A stretch of DNA of 11,715 bases from JBBIRM01 sp964517975 (GTDB lineage Bacteria > Desulfobacterota > BSN033 > UBA1163), in the NCBI GenBank assembly GCA_964517975.1, contig CAZFDM010000097.1, positions 1-11,715 of the forward strand, given 5' to 3'. Below, piece after piece: positions 4,933-11,451 of the stretch (position 1 is the first letter of the stretch; each line of letters begins with the position of its first letter). The notes under the pieces are model-generated. The model saw only the letters and a list, made by a program, of their open reading frames with translations. It was not told the DNA's origin and did not search any database. The position numbers and the translations under genes were made by a program.

Positions 4933-5094
4933 TTAGCCTAAGGCCCAGATCAACCCCACCAGTGCGCCCAGAGGGATGCTGATATAGGGGTTGCAAGTGA
5001 TGGCTCAGGTGCTTCCGACGCTACGCGTCAGGTAACTTAAAAGGAAGCCTGCTACCCCGCCGATAATCAACCCTAAGAAGATTCTCAAAATCAT
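4933..5094 (-). CDS. Candidate short selenoprotein with in-frame TGA (two-helix membrane protein, DUF6132-like)
   Basis: Reading through one TGA (5005-5007) as Sec30 gives 53 residues. A hydrophobic Gly-rich helix (2-22, with FLGLIIGGVAGFLLSYL) is followed by R24-S25-V26-G27-S28-T29-U30-A31-I32-T33-C34-N35-P36-Y37-I38-S39, then a second Gly-rich helix (about 40-52). The stop is TAA. The motif resembles, as I remember it, short DUF6132-type proteins with a G-x-C-P-I-T-x-N-P-Y core, in which Cys sits where the TGA is. A GAGG ribosome site precedes the ATG, and both helices keep coding sense in one frame across the TGA. That argues against random decay, though a pseudogene with a nonsense mutation remains possible. 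A long hairpin begins 11 bases after the TGA. Selenocysteine machinery is not visible in the window. Confidence 0.6.
4951..4993 (-). promoter_or_regulatory. SECIS-like hairpin 3' of the in-frame TGA
   Basis: On the minus strand CAACCCC (starting 11 nt after the TGA) pairs perfectly with GGGGTTG. A 3-base bulge (TAT) follows on the 5' side, then ATCAG against CTGGT (five pairs, one G-T), and an apical part that can form CCC/GGG around TCT. Bacterial SECIS elements lie immediately 3' of the UGA with the apical loop roughly 16-37 nt away, which fits. I do not see the usual G at the start of the apical loop, so the call is tentative. Confidence 0.4.
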
Positions 5095-5109
5095 AAGACC
5101 TCTTAATTA

Positions 5110-5138
5110 AAATTAGCATTTCAACCCTTCGAAATCAA
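5110..5138 (-). promoter_or_regulatory. Possible promoter for the candidate selenoprotein ORF
   Basis: On the minus strand TTGATT (5133-5138) is followed after 17 bases by TAATTT (5110-5115), preceded by TGC as in an extended -10 element. A start near 5103 would give a very short leader containing the GAGG ribosome site. The -10 is a poor match. Confidence 0.35.
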
Positions 5139-5191
5139 GGCATGCTCTTTGTTGTTTCCTGCGAAAGAATGGAATCAGTGGTTCAGGCTAA

Positions 5192-6472
5192 TCATTTTGG
5201 ATATCCTGATCTCCAAACCACAAACTCAGGACTTTTTTTAGAAAAGGCGTAAAAGATTACGCTTCCTCCGAGGCTGAGGAAACAGATCAGAAAGGAAAGA
5301 TGATAAGCCTCTGCAGGGTAGTATGAACCAACTCTGGGGAAGGATTCAATGATCTTTCCTAAGACAGGCATGAAGATTGCCGCCCCTGCCATGGTGAAGA
5401 AGTTGACTAACGTCATGACTGTACCCGAAATGTTTATAGGAAAGAGTTCTTTTGCGTGGGAGTATATGATCATTCCAAAACTACTGAAAAAACCAATTAG
5501 AAAAAGGATAAGGCCAAACCAAAAAGTTTTCTGAATCTCAAATACCCCGATGAGAGGGAAAAGACTAAGACAATATAGAACTAATCCCCATAAAGCAACC
5601 CCTTTCCTTGAGCGAAAGATTTTATCCGATAGTCTACCTGCTACTGGTCCTCCAATAATCATCCCGATGGCCAATAAAATGAGCAGATGACCCGTTTGAA
5701 TAGGGGAGTACCCCTTGACCTCCATAAAATAAGGTCCCAACCAGAGACCCTGAAGTGCCATAGAGACTCCAAATCTAAAAAATGCTACTGTTCCAATCTG
5801 CCAGAAAGTAAGGGACCCGAGGATCAATCGAAAAGACTGTAGAACCTTTATCTCCCCTTGGAGAGGGGTTGAAGAGTGAAGGATTTCAGACCTCTTCTTT
5901 TCTCCGGATAAAATCCATAAGGTTAGGAAGGAGAGGAGTGTTGTAATAACACCTGCGATCTTAAAAGTTATTCTCCATCCAGTCTTAGAAGCAAGATAGG
6001 CAAGGGGAGAAGTGGCTAAAATGTTACCCAAAGTTCCAATAGAGATGATTGTGCCCATAAGGGTTGCAAATTGCCTCGGAGGGAACTGTAAGGTAAAAAC
6101 CTTCAAAGACCCCATCAGGACAGGAGCCATCCCTGCACCAATTAGAATTCTGCCCAAAAGAGCTACAGGGTAGGTTTCTCCAAGAGCGAATAGAAAAGCA
6201 CCTACTGCTCCAATTAGAGTAGAAACGGTTATGACGAATCGAGGGCCAATTCGATCAAGCATCGGTCCCATTGGGATTTGGAGCAGCGCGAAGGAGTAAA
6301 AGAAAGCCCCTCCAATGATGCCAAGGGATTCTGCATCAAGTGTCAGATCTCTGGCGAGATCCTGGGCAATAACTGCATTGGAAGCGCGATGAAACATAGA
6401 GAGGGTGTAAAGAGCAGAAAGAATGGAAAAGATCAAAAAGGGTTTTAACGAGGATGTCTCTTTCGGATGCAT
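5192..6472 (-). CDS. Major facilitator superfamily transporter
   Basis: This 426-residue protein has the length and hydrophobicity of a 12-helix MFS permease. After TM2 it carries the motif A form GPMLDRIGPR (69-78). The equivalent loop of the second half reads GRLSDKIFRSRKG, and GRILIGAGMAPVLMGSLKV matches the TM4 region. The TM1 end reads SMFHRASNAVIAQDL, a form common in MFS members that move organic anions or other small solutes. The substrate cannot be read from the sequence. A central hydrophilic loop (about 190-215) separates the halves. It follows the rubredoxin gene after 65 bp on the same strand; the nearest purine-rich site, AGGGG, is rather far from the ATG. Nothing truncated or missing is seen. 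Confidence 0.9.
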   Translation of the reverse strand: MHPKETSSLKPFLIFSILSALYTLSMFHRASNAVIAQDLARDLTLDAESLGIIGGAFFYSFALLQIPMGPMLDRIGPRFVITVSTLIGAVGAFLFALGETYPVALLGRILIGAGMAPVLMGSLKVFTLQFPPRQFATLMGTIISIGTLGNILATSPLAYLASKTGWRITFKIAGVITTLLSFLTLWILSGEKKRSEILHSSTPLQGEIKVLQSFRLILGSLTFWQIGTVAFFRFGVSMALQGLWLGPYFMEVKGYSPIQTGHLLILLAIGMIIGGPVAGRLSDKIFRSRKGVALWGLVLYCLSLFPLIGVFEIQKTFWFGLILFLIGFFSSFGMIIYSHAKELFPINISGTVMTLVNFFTMAGAAIFMPVLGKIIESFPRVGSYYPAEAYHLSFLICFLSLGGSVIFYAFSKKSPEFVVWRSGYPK

Positions 6473-6537
6473 GAAACCAATCAGCCCCTGTTAAGGCATG
6501 GGTCTAAAATCAATGGGGGGAAGGCGAGAAAGTAAAA

Positions 6538-6696
6538 TTAAATCTCTTCAAACATGTCTTTGGGAGCACCACAGACTGGGCAGACCCAACTTTCTGGAAG
6601 TTTTTCATAGGGGGTCTTAGGAGGAATATTGCCATCGGGATCTCCCTTTTCTGGATCGTAGATGTAGCCGCATACTTTGCATTGCCATTTTCCCAT
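6538..6696 (-). CDS. Rubredoxin
   Basis: This is a canonical 52-residue rubredoxin, a small electron carrier with one Fe bound by four Cys. Ligands are C6 and C9 in QCKVCGYIYDP, and C39 and C42 in WVCPVCGAPKDMFE. The aromatic core (W4, Y11, W37) and the segment DPEKGDPDGNIPPKTP (14-29) are textbook. GGAGGT lies 5 bases before the ATG, confirming the start. Because of its size it is easily overlooked, and the longer open frame overlapping it (6510-6737) is a shadow. In anaerobes rubredoxin donates electrons to rubrerythrin or superoxide reductase and to flavoproteins. Its place 87 bp downstream of two ferritin-like genes on the same strand fits a peroxide-reducing chain. Confidence 0.97.
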   Translation of the reverse strand: MGKWQCKVCGYIYDPEKGDPDGNIPPKTPYEKLPESWVCPVCGAPKDMFEEI

Positions 6697-6783
6697 GTCA
6701 ACCTCCGGGATTTCATAGGGGAAAGCGCATGGGGCATCCCTTAATCTCTCTACCCTCTGCTCTCAGCCCTATGTCCTTAACAA

Positions 6784-7230
6784 TTATTTTAAGATTTCAT
6801 CATCATAGATTTTTTCAAGCCGTAGTTTGTGCTTGGCCTCTTCGTTGGATAGGAGAGTAAAAAGCCTCTTCAAATCCTCATCTGTATTGGATTCCCTCAA
6901 ATCGTTATAGAGTTTAAGAGATTTTTCTTCCCTCTTCATAGCGATCCGAAGCATCTCAGCATAGGAGAGATCAGGCTTCATCTCCACCTCCACCATATAG
7001 TCACTGATATGGAGGTCAGGAACGCTTTCAATCCTTTTCTGGGAAACCTTTTCCATACTGAGGTTTTCTAACAACCTTCGGTGACCCTCCTCCTCGTTGG
7101 CGAGGGACAAGAGGAGTTCTTGGCCTCCTGAATATTTTGAATTCTTTGAGGCTTCTGTATAAAAATTGAATGCTTCGATCTCCTTATCGATGGCAAATTG
7201 AAGGACTTCCTGAAATTTCTTCTCGTCCAT
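6784..7230 (-). CDS. Ferritin-like diiron protein (rubrerythrin family, no rubredoxin domain)
   Basis: The 148-residue protein is a four-helix ferritin-like bundle in two halves. First half: E17 in AIDKEIEAFNFY and the E47-xx-H50 pair in LANEEEGH. Second half: E101 in AMKREEKSLKLY and E131-xx-H134 in LSNEEAKH. These are the positions of the carboxylate and His ligands of the diiron site. It lacks the C-terminal rubredoxin domain of classical rubrerythrin, so electrons may come from the rubredoxin encoded just downstream (6538-6696). A likely role is peroxide or oxygen reduction, or iron handling, in the cytoplasm of an anaerobe. AAAGGAG precedes the ATG, and a strong sigma-70-type promoter lies at 7262-7290, so it can be expressed independently of the upstream genes. 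Confidence 0.92.
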   Translation of the reverse strand: MDEKKFQEVLQFAIDKEIEAFNFYTEASKNSKYSGGQELLLSLANEEEGHRRLLENLSMEKVSQKRIESVPDLHISDYMVEVEMKPDLSYAEMLRIAMKREEKSLKLYNDLRESNTDEDLKRLFTLLSNEEAKHKLRLEKIYDDEILK

Positions 7231-7261
7231 AGACGCTCCTTTGTTGGTTTAAATTGGACTC

Positions 7262-7290
7262 ATTTTAAGAGAGAATCTTTCTTGGGTCAA
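7262..7290 (-). promoter_or_regulatory. Sigma-70-type promoter for the ferritin-like gene
   Basis: On the minus strand TTGACC (7285-7290) is followed by exactly 17 bases and TAAAAT (7262-7267), each five of six to consensus. The expected start near 7255 leaves a leader of about 25 bases with the AAAGGAG site before the ATG at 7230. Confidence 0.65.
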
Positions 7291-7313
7291 GAGAATAATT
7301 TAAAGTTTAGAGA

Positions 7314-7331
7314 CCGGACTCAGTAGTCCGG
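7314..7331 (-). terminator. 7-bp perfect GC-rich hairpin between the two ferritin-like genes
   Basis: CCGGACT (7314-7320) and AGTCCGG (7325-7331) pair perfectly around a 4-base loop, 50 bp after the stop of the 7381-8007 gene and just upstream of the next promoter. On the minus strand the bases after it are T/A-rich but lack a true T-run. It is plausibly the end of the upstream transcript. Confidence 0.45.
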
Positions 7332-7380
7332 AGTCAACTCACCCTTCATTTGCATCTTCTGAGTCTTTTACATCCCTTGC

Positions 7381-8007
7381 TCAGTCTCCCCAGCTCCAGA
7401 GGCCTGTGTTATGGAGACTGTAATATTGGTCATTGAGTATCTTTTCGTGGAGCTCTTCCTCACTGGCTAATCGTTTGTACATATCTTTCCCTCGCGGGTC
7501 TTTGGTTAACTCCATCATCGATCGATAGAAGTTCTGGGCCTTTTTTTCTTCACGAATAGCAATTTTAATCGCATCCAGATCGTTTAATTGTTCTTCTCCC
7601 TTGATCTTTCCTGCCTTCAGGGGAATCTTCTTCTTTTTAAAGGTTGTACCTTCGTAAAGTATCCATTCTCCGTGGTCCTCCAAGGATTTGAGGAGGGTTT
7701 TCAATTTTTGATAGTGATTCATCTCAAATTCTGAGAGTTGTTGAAACATATCTTTTCCTTTAGGATTCTTCGTCCGTCTGGCGGCCTTTGAATAGGTCTG
7801 ATAGGCATCCATCTCTGCCTTCATCGCCATTTTAACTGCGTTAATCTCTTCTTGATGTGTCCATGGTAGGTTATGACCACAGGATGGGCAGGTAAACTTC
7901 TTCTCCCTTTTGATCACATCGGCTACGGTTTCAAACCCTTCGAGGGTCATATCCGCCTCTGCCCGGCAGTGTTCACAGGTTAATATCGTTTTTACTCCCT
8001 TCCCCAT
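7381..8007 (-). CDS. Zinc-ribbon ferritin-like protein (rubrerythrin superfamily)
   Basis: This 208-residue protein has an N-terminal zinc/iron ribbon (C11-xx-C14 and C40-xx-C43) joined to a ferritin-like bundle. The bundle is an obvious internal duplication. Residues 57-102 and 146-191 align without gaps (NPKGKDMFQQL against DPRGKDMYKRL), each supplying a Glu (E65, E154) and an ExxH (E95/H98, E184/H187). The C-terminus YYSLHNTGLWSWGD matches the conserved tail seen in this protein group. Probable diiron enzyme of oxygen or peroxide detoxification; the N-terminal ribbon may replace the rubredoxin domain. AAAGGAGACTGAT precedes the ATG. It follows the rubredoxin-like gene by 34 bp and is probably co-transcribed with it. 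Confidence 0.9.
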   Translation of the reverse strand: MGKGVKTILTCEHCRAEADMTLEGFETVADVIKREKKFTCPSCGHNLPWTHQEEINAVKMAMKAEMDAYQTYSKAARRTKNPKGKDMFQQLSEFEMNHYQKLKTLLKSLEDHGEWILYEGTTFKKKKIPLKAGKIKGEEQLNDLDAIKIAIREEKKAQNFYRSMMELTKDPRGKDMYKRLASEEELHEKILNDQYYSLHNTGLWSWGD

Positions 8008-8041
8008 ATCAGTCTCCTTTCCTTGCTTCTCTTTTCCCTTA

Positions 8042-8227
8042 TTAATCGTTGATAGGTTTATCTTTTTTTCCCATCAGTCTCGGATCGATGTTTCCTGGTC
8101 CCCCGCAATCAGGGATATAACAGGTTACGTCTTTGAAGGTGCATGCCTGTTGACAGGATGGGCACTGATCAGGAACTGTTTCTGCCCTAAAGGTATAGCC
8201 ACAGTTTGAACATTGCCATTGCGTCAT
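8042..8227 (-). CDS. Rubredoxin-like protein with an extra Cys-rich tail
   Basis: The 61-residue protein begins QWQCSNCGYTF and continues PDQCPSCQQACTF. C6-xx-C9 and C22-xx-C25 thus form a minimal rubredoxin-type site like that at the end of rubrerythrins, shorter than true rubredoxin. Three more cysteines follow: C29, C36 and C41 in CTFKDVTCYIPDCGGPG, with NIDPRL after. The extra cysteines could bind a second metal or form a redox-active pair; this is inference. I recall similar short proteins beside ferritin-like genes in anaerobes but know no established function. GGAGGTGAT lies 5 bases before the ATG, an excellent site. It is 34 bp upstream of the zinc-ribbon ferritin-like gene and likely an electron donor partner. 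Confidence 0.87.
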   Translation of the reverse strand: MTQWQCSNCGYTFRAETVPDQCPSCQQACTFKDVTCYIPDCGGPGNIDPRLMGKKDKPIND

Positions 8228-8291
8228 TTTAGATCACCTCCCCTCCCAATCAGGTGGATTAAAGAATTCGGATGATGGATTGATTATGTTT

Positions 8292-8906
8292 TTAATCTAA
8301 AAGGTTAGAGTCTGCCTTCTGCCTCTCTATGACTAATTTTCTTCCAGCCTCAAAGGCCTGCTGGATTGCGTCTTTGTGATTCCTTATCTCTCCCTTTGCC
8401 TCGATTCCTCGAAAGACTAATTCCCCCGAATACTCGGCATTGAGGACATCAAAAAAATATTTGACGGTCAGGATTGCCCCTTCAAACATCTTCGGGCCTT
8501 TGGTAGCGCCAACAGAAATGAAAAAACCCTTTCTCTTCCTTCCCCCTTTTCCCAAAGAGGAATCCTTTAAGAGGTATTTTCTCGCCCATAAGGCTTGAGA
8601 CCGGTCGATTAAGGCCTTAGCCCACGCCGTTACGCCATAAAAGAAGATCGGCGAGGATAGAATAATGATATCTGCCTCAAGGAGTTTGGGGTAGATCTTC
8701 TGCATATCATCCTCAATGACACATTGGCCAGTCTGATCACACCCATGACATTCCCTGCAGGGGGTAATGGAAAAATCGGTCAGATAGATTCGCTCTACCT
8801 CTACTCCTTGGGATTGGGCTCCCCTTAAGGCTTCCTCTAAGAGGATATCTGTATTTCCACCTCTTCTCGGACTTCCAAAGATTCCCAATACCTTCATCTT
8901 ATCCAT
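8292..8906 (-). CDS. Flavodoxin-fold FMN reductase with Cys cluster (iron-sulfur flavoprotein-like)
   Basis: The 204-residue protein belongs to the NADPH-dependent FMN reductase / flavodoxin-2 fold. The FMN phosphate loop is GSPRRGGNTDIL (11-22), and SSPIFFYGVTAWAKALIDR is the second flavin-contact region. C50, C53, C56 and C62 in PCRECHGCDQTGQCVIEDDM form a CxxCxxCx5C cluster like the compact 4Fe-4S motif of archaeal/anaerobe iron-sulfur flavoprotein Isf. Related flavoproteins have similar Cys without a proven cluster, so the cofactor is uncertain. The ATG at 8906 overlaps the end of the methyltransferase gene by 8 bases; an ATG at 8897 is an alternative. It lies directly upstream of the rubredoxin-like and ferritin-like genes and could pass electrons to them. 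Confidence 0.9.
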   Translation of the reverse strand: MDKMKVLGIFGSPRRGGNTDILLEEALRGAQSQGVEVERIYLTDFSITPCRECHGCDQTGQCVIEDDMQKIYPKLLEADIIILSSPIFFYGVTAWAKALIDRSQALWARKYLLKDSSLGKGGRKRKGFFISVGATKGPKMFEGAILTVKYFFDVLNAEYSGELVFRGIEAKGEIRNHKDAIQQAFEAGRKLVIERQKADSNLLD

Positions 8907-10089
8907 CTCTTAGTGGCCAAGGGATGGAAGAAAAATCCCTCAGTCCATCTAATTGGGGAAATCCAATTCCCTTATGTTGAATCAGCACCTTAAACACTTC
9001 GCCCATTCCCCTTTCAGGTTCGATGAGATGTTTTAATGAAAGCCTCAACTTGAGGGCGTCTAAGTCCTCCATCCTCTTTTGCTGAGATTCTATCTCTTGG
9101 AGGAGTCCCAACCCAATGAGGAATTGATATTGGGGAACAAGCCCAGTCAGTTCAAGCCCTACCTCTTTGCCCTTTTGAATCAATCCAGTAAAATTGACAT
9201 GGGCCGTGATATCTTGTTCTCCAAGCCTCTCGTAGGGATTTTCGGAATATTGATGCTTGGAATAACAGAGCAGCGTTCCTTCCATTCGTTGTGGGGAGAA
9301 AAGTTCACGTGCAGTATATCCATAATCGATCGTAAGAACAAAACCTCTTAGGAGGATGTGGCTTACCTTTTCAATCCAGTCCAAAGCCTTTAAGTTAACC
9401 TCCGCCTTCTGGCCTTCTTGGAGAGTGATACCCATGCCCCTGAAATAATTTGTAAGCCTTGGATCAGAAGGTTCACCCCAAAGTTCCCTCAGTTGACCTG
9501 ATTGATGGGAAATGTAGATTTCTTTTAATCTCCCCCCATCGTAAACCACTCTATGGACAGGGAATGAGTCGATGAGTTCGTTGGAGAGGAAGCATCCTTT
9601 AAATTGAAAGGACTGGTTTTCGAATAATTCTGAATCAATCCAGAATAATTTGCCTTCCTGTTGATATTCGGAAAGCCTTTCTCTCTGCTCTCTTAAAAAA
9701 TGGGGAGCAGTTTCGATTAAAAAGTAAGTCAAGCGTTGGTAAAATTCAGGGTCGTACTCTTTTGCCCATTTTAAGATATCCTCACAGAGGAAGCCTCTTC
9801 CTCCACCCATTTCAACCACCTCGAAGGTCTTTTCTCCCAGAATCTCGGCCATCTGTGAGAGTTGTTTCGCCACCATTCCTCCGAAAAGCAGATGGACACA
9901 GGGACTGGTAAAATAGTCTCCCTCCTTTCCGATTCTTAATCCTCCAGATCGGTAATAACCATACTGGGGGTGGTAGAGACACCACTCCATAAATTGAGAA
10001 AAAGGGATCGGTCCTTTCTCTCTGATTTGTAAAAGGATAAGCTCCCTTAAGTTTACTGCCCGGGCTCCCGTTGCTTCTTCCATATGCAT
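8899..10089 (-). CDS. MidA/NDUFAF7-family SAM-dependent methyltransferase
   Basis: The 396-residue protein matches the COG1565 (DUF185, MidA/NDUFAF7) family throughout. Landmarks are PIPFSQFMEWCLYHPQYGYY (27-46), GDYFTSP (57-63), the SAM-binding glycine loop EMGGGRG (93-99), FLSNELIDSFPVHR (167-180) and the LTIDYGY strand (252-258). Mitochondrial NDUFAF7 dimethylates an arginine of the complex I subunit NDUFS2; bacterial targets are largely unknown. The block after GDYFTSP reads CVHLLFGG rather than the common E(I/V)SQxFGE, so this is a diverged branch. It starts inside the DUF4177-like gene (37-bp overlap), with ATG at 10089 or 10083 and no clear ribosome site, suggesting translational coupling. 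It overlaps the flavoprotein gene by 8 bases. Confidence 0.9.
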   Translation of the reverse strand: MHMEEATGARAVNLRELILLQIREKGPIPFSQFMEWCLYHPQYGYYRSGGLRIGKEGDYFTSPCVHLLFGGMVAKQLSQMAEILGEKTFEVVEMGGGRGFLCEDILKWAKEYDPEFYQRLTYFLIETAPHFLREQRERLSEYQQEGKLFWIDSELFENQSFQFKGCFLSNELIDSFPVHRVVYDGGRLKEIYISHQSGQLRELWGEPSDPRLTNYFRGMGITLQEGQKAEVNLKALDWIEKVSHILLRGFVLTIDYGYTARELFSPQRMEGTLLCYSKHQYSENPYERLGEQDITAHVNFTGLIQKGKEVGLELTGLVPQYQFLIGLGLLQEIESQQKRMEDLDALKLRLSLKHLIEPERGMGEVFKVLIQHKGIGFPQLDGLRDFSSIPWPLRDG

Positions 10090-10301
10090 AAGAGTTCTCG
10101 ATGGTGATAAGCTGTTTGAACGAGCTCCCAGCCTTCCTTCCCTCTTTCACTTAAGAGTCTTTCCAGCCACTCAACGCCAAGATGGGAGGTGTTATGGACA
10201 AAACATTGCCCCATTTGGTCACATTGAATAATCGGTTTTCCTCCCTCCTGCGGAGACTCTGGCAATTCATGGATGGTAATCTCATATTCCCATTGAGCCA
10301 T
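10053..10301 (-). CDS. DUF4177-like small protein
   Basis: The 82-residue soluble protein begins MAQWEYEITIHEL and contains LERLLSERGKEGWELVQTAY (46-65), then LLCIWKKQR. The WEY start, the Leu-x-x-x-Gly-x-x-Gly-Trp-Glu-Leu-Val core and the final hydrophobic strand are typical of the small DUF4177 family, whose function is unknown. The middle carries two cysteines (C27, C33) in IIQCDQMGQCFVH, not usual for the family as I know it. No strong Shine-Dalgarno lies before the ATG. It overlaps the methyltransferase start by 37 bases in another frame, so it is the first gene of a coupled three-gene unit. A possible -10, TATGAT, lies about 80 bp upstream without a good -35. Confidence 0.78.
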   Translation of the reverse strand: MAQWEYEITIHELPESPQEGGKPIIQCDQMGQCFVHNTSHLGVEWLERLLSERGKEGWELVQTAYHHRELLCIWKKQREPGQ

Positions 10302-10442
10302 ATCTTTTTTAACCCATTTAGAATTCCCGAAGTTTACCTCAAAGATTAATAATTCTCGTTCCTATTGGGCATTTATTAAAAAATCATAACACTTTTTCCA
10401 TTTTATCACTATTTTTCTTTTCAGTTTCTTTCTCCTTTTTGC

Positions 10443-11363
10443 TCATTCCTTTAAGGTCAGGGTATATTTATTGACCATATGATGAGGGAAATAGGATTCT
10501 TTGGCTTTTCTTAGGCCATCCTCTCCAAGATCCTGTTCTCGATTGACATACGTATAGCCTGTCCAATGATGCTCCAGAAAAGCCTGATTGAGTGTGGGGT
10601 AAAGCCCATCGAAATCAGGATTAGCCTTTTCGATATGGATGACAATGGTTTCTCGGTTGAGGGGTTCCCCTAAAGTAAACGCTTCGACTTTCTCATTGAT
10701 GAGAATAGCCCCTCCCTTTACCCCCAACGCTTCAAAATGGATAAAGGCTTCCCTGATCGCAGAAAATTCATTGGCTAAACTCAGATCTGCGTCACAATGC
10801 TTCAGATCGCACCAAGCCGTCTGTAGTTCAAGGCATTCCGAAATCAATTCAGGAACCAGAGGCACGTATTGATAGGGGTATCTTTCCTTAAACCTTTTAA
10901 TATGATTTCTCTTTCGGTGATACTTTCTTCCTTGAAGCTGGGCAAGATCCTCCAAGAGGTAAACATAATCGGATTGATCTCGATCGTATGTCACCGCAAA
11001 TCCTTCTGCGCCCCAATCAAAATGAGAAATGATCTCTTCAGATACCCGAGTCATTTTGGGGGAGACCCCTTTTTCTTTCATCCACCGAAGCAATACTCGG
11101 CAGCATTCAATCATCTCTCCTTCTCCAATGGGAGGAAAGAAAAAGGGATGGTTTCCCTTTTTTGCAAAAAGACAGAGAAAATTTTGTAGTCGGGATATTT
11201 CAATCTGATAGGCATTTCGCCAAATGAAAAGGTTGGTGAAGGTAAATTCAGAAATCTGAGGAGGATATTGGGTAAACATCCTGTCAAAAAGGGATTTATC
11301 TTCGAGAGATAACTCCTTAAACTTTGGAAATTCCGGGATATTAAACCATAATTCTTCAATCAA
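10443..11363 (-). CDS. DUF2156 (GNAT-like, MprF C-terminal-domain-like) protein
   Basis: The 306-residue protein matches the stand-alone DUF2156 family. It has EFPKFKELSLEDKSLFDRMF (11-30), SEFTFTNLFIWR (38-49), DYVYLLEDLAQLQGRKYHRK (132-151) followed by RNHIKRF, and a C-terminal YTYVNREQDLGEDGLRKAKE (270-289) plus SYFP. The domain is a double GNAT-like fold related to the aminoacyl-transfer part of the phospholipid lysyltransferase MprF. This form has no membrane helices, so its substrate is unknown. The start is a TTG at 11361-11363 with AAAAGGGG 7 bases upstream. An in-frame stop lies a few codons earlier and there is no ATG before Met29, so the TTG is needed to include the conserved N-terminus. 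It is separated by 141 bp from the DUF4177-like gene. Confidence 0.88.
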   Translation of the reverse strand: MIEELWFNIPEFPKFKELSLEDKSLFDRMFTQYPPQISEFTFTNLFIWRNAYQIEISRLQNFLCLFAKKGNHPFFFPPIGEGEMIECCRVLLRWMKEKGVSPKMTRVSEEIISHFDWGAEGFAVTYDRDQSDYVYLLEDLAQLQGRKYHRKRNHIKRFKERYPYQYVPLVPELISECLELQTAWCDLKHCDADLSLANEFSAIREAFIHFEALGVKGGAILINEKVEAFTLGEPLNRETIVIHIEKANPDFDGLYPTLNQAFLEHHWTGYTYVNREQDLGEDGLRKAKESYFPHHMVNKYTLTLKE

Positions 11364-11451
11364 AGAGAGACCCCTTTTATGGATTCAAACAAATGAGCAA
11401 ACTCCATTGCCTTTTTCATAAAAGCATTGGCGTTACCGGTTAAGAGAGGTA

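Noticed and set aside
4930..4944. GCCTTAG-C-CTAAGGC palindrome at the end of the candidate selenoprotein ORF as a terminator
   Set aside because: No T-run follows on either strand in the required position, and the loop is too tight at full stem length.
5017..5029. GACGC-TAC-GCGTC palindrome just upstream of the in-frame TGA
   Set aside because: It is a 5-bp stem inside coding sequence on the wrong side of the TGA for a SECIS element, with no second copy in the window.
6510..6737. 75-codon minus-strand open frame overlapping the rubredoxin
   Set aside because: It is out of frame with the unmistakable rubredoxin at 6538-6696 and has no ribosome site or recognisable pattern.
10381..10442. Pyrimidine-rich tract after the DUF2156 gene as a terminator
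   Set aside because: On the gene strand this is purine-rich, and I see no stem-loop.
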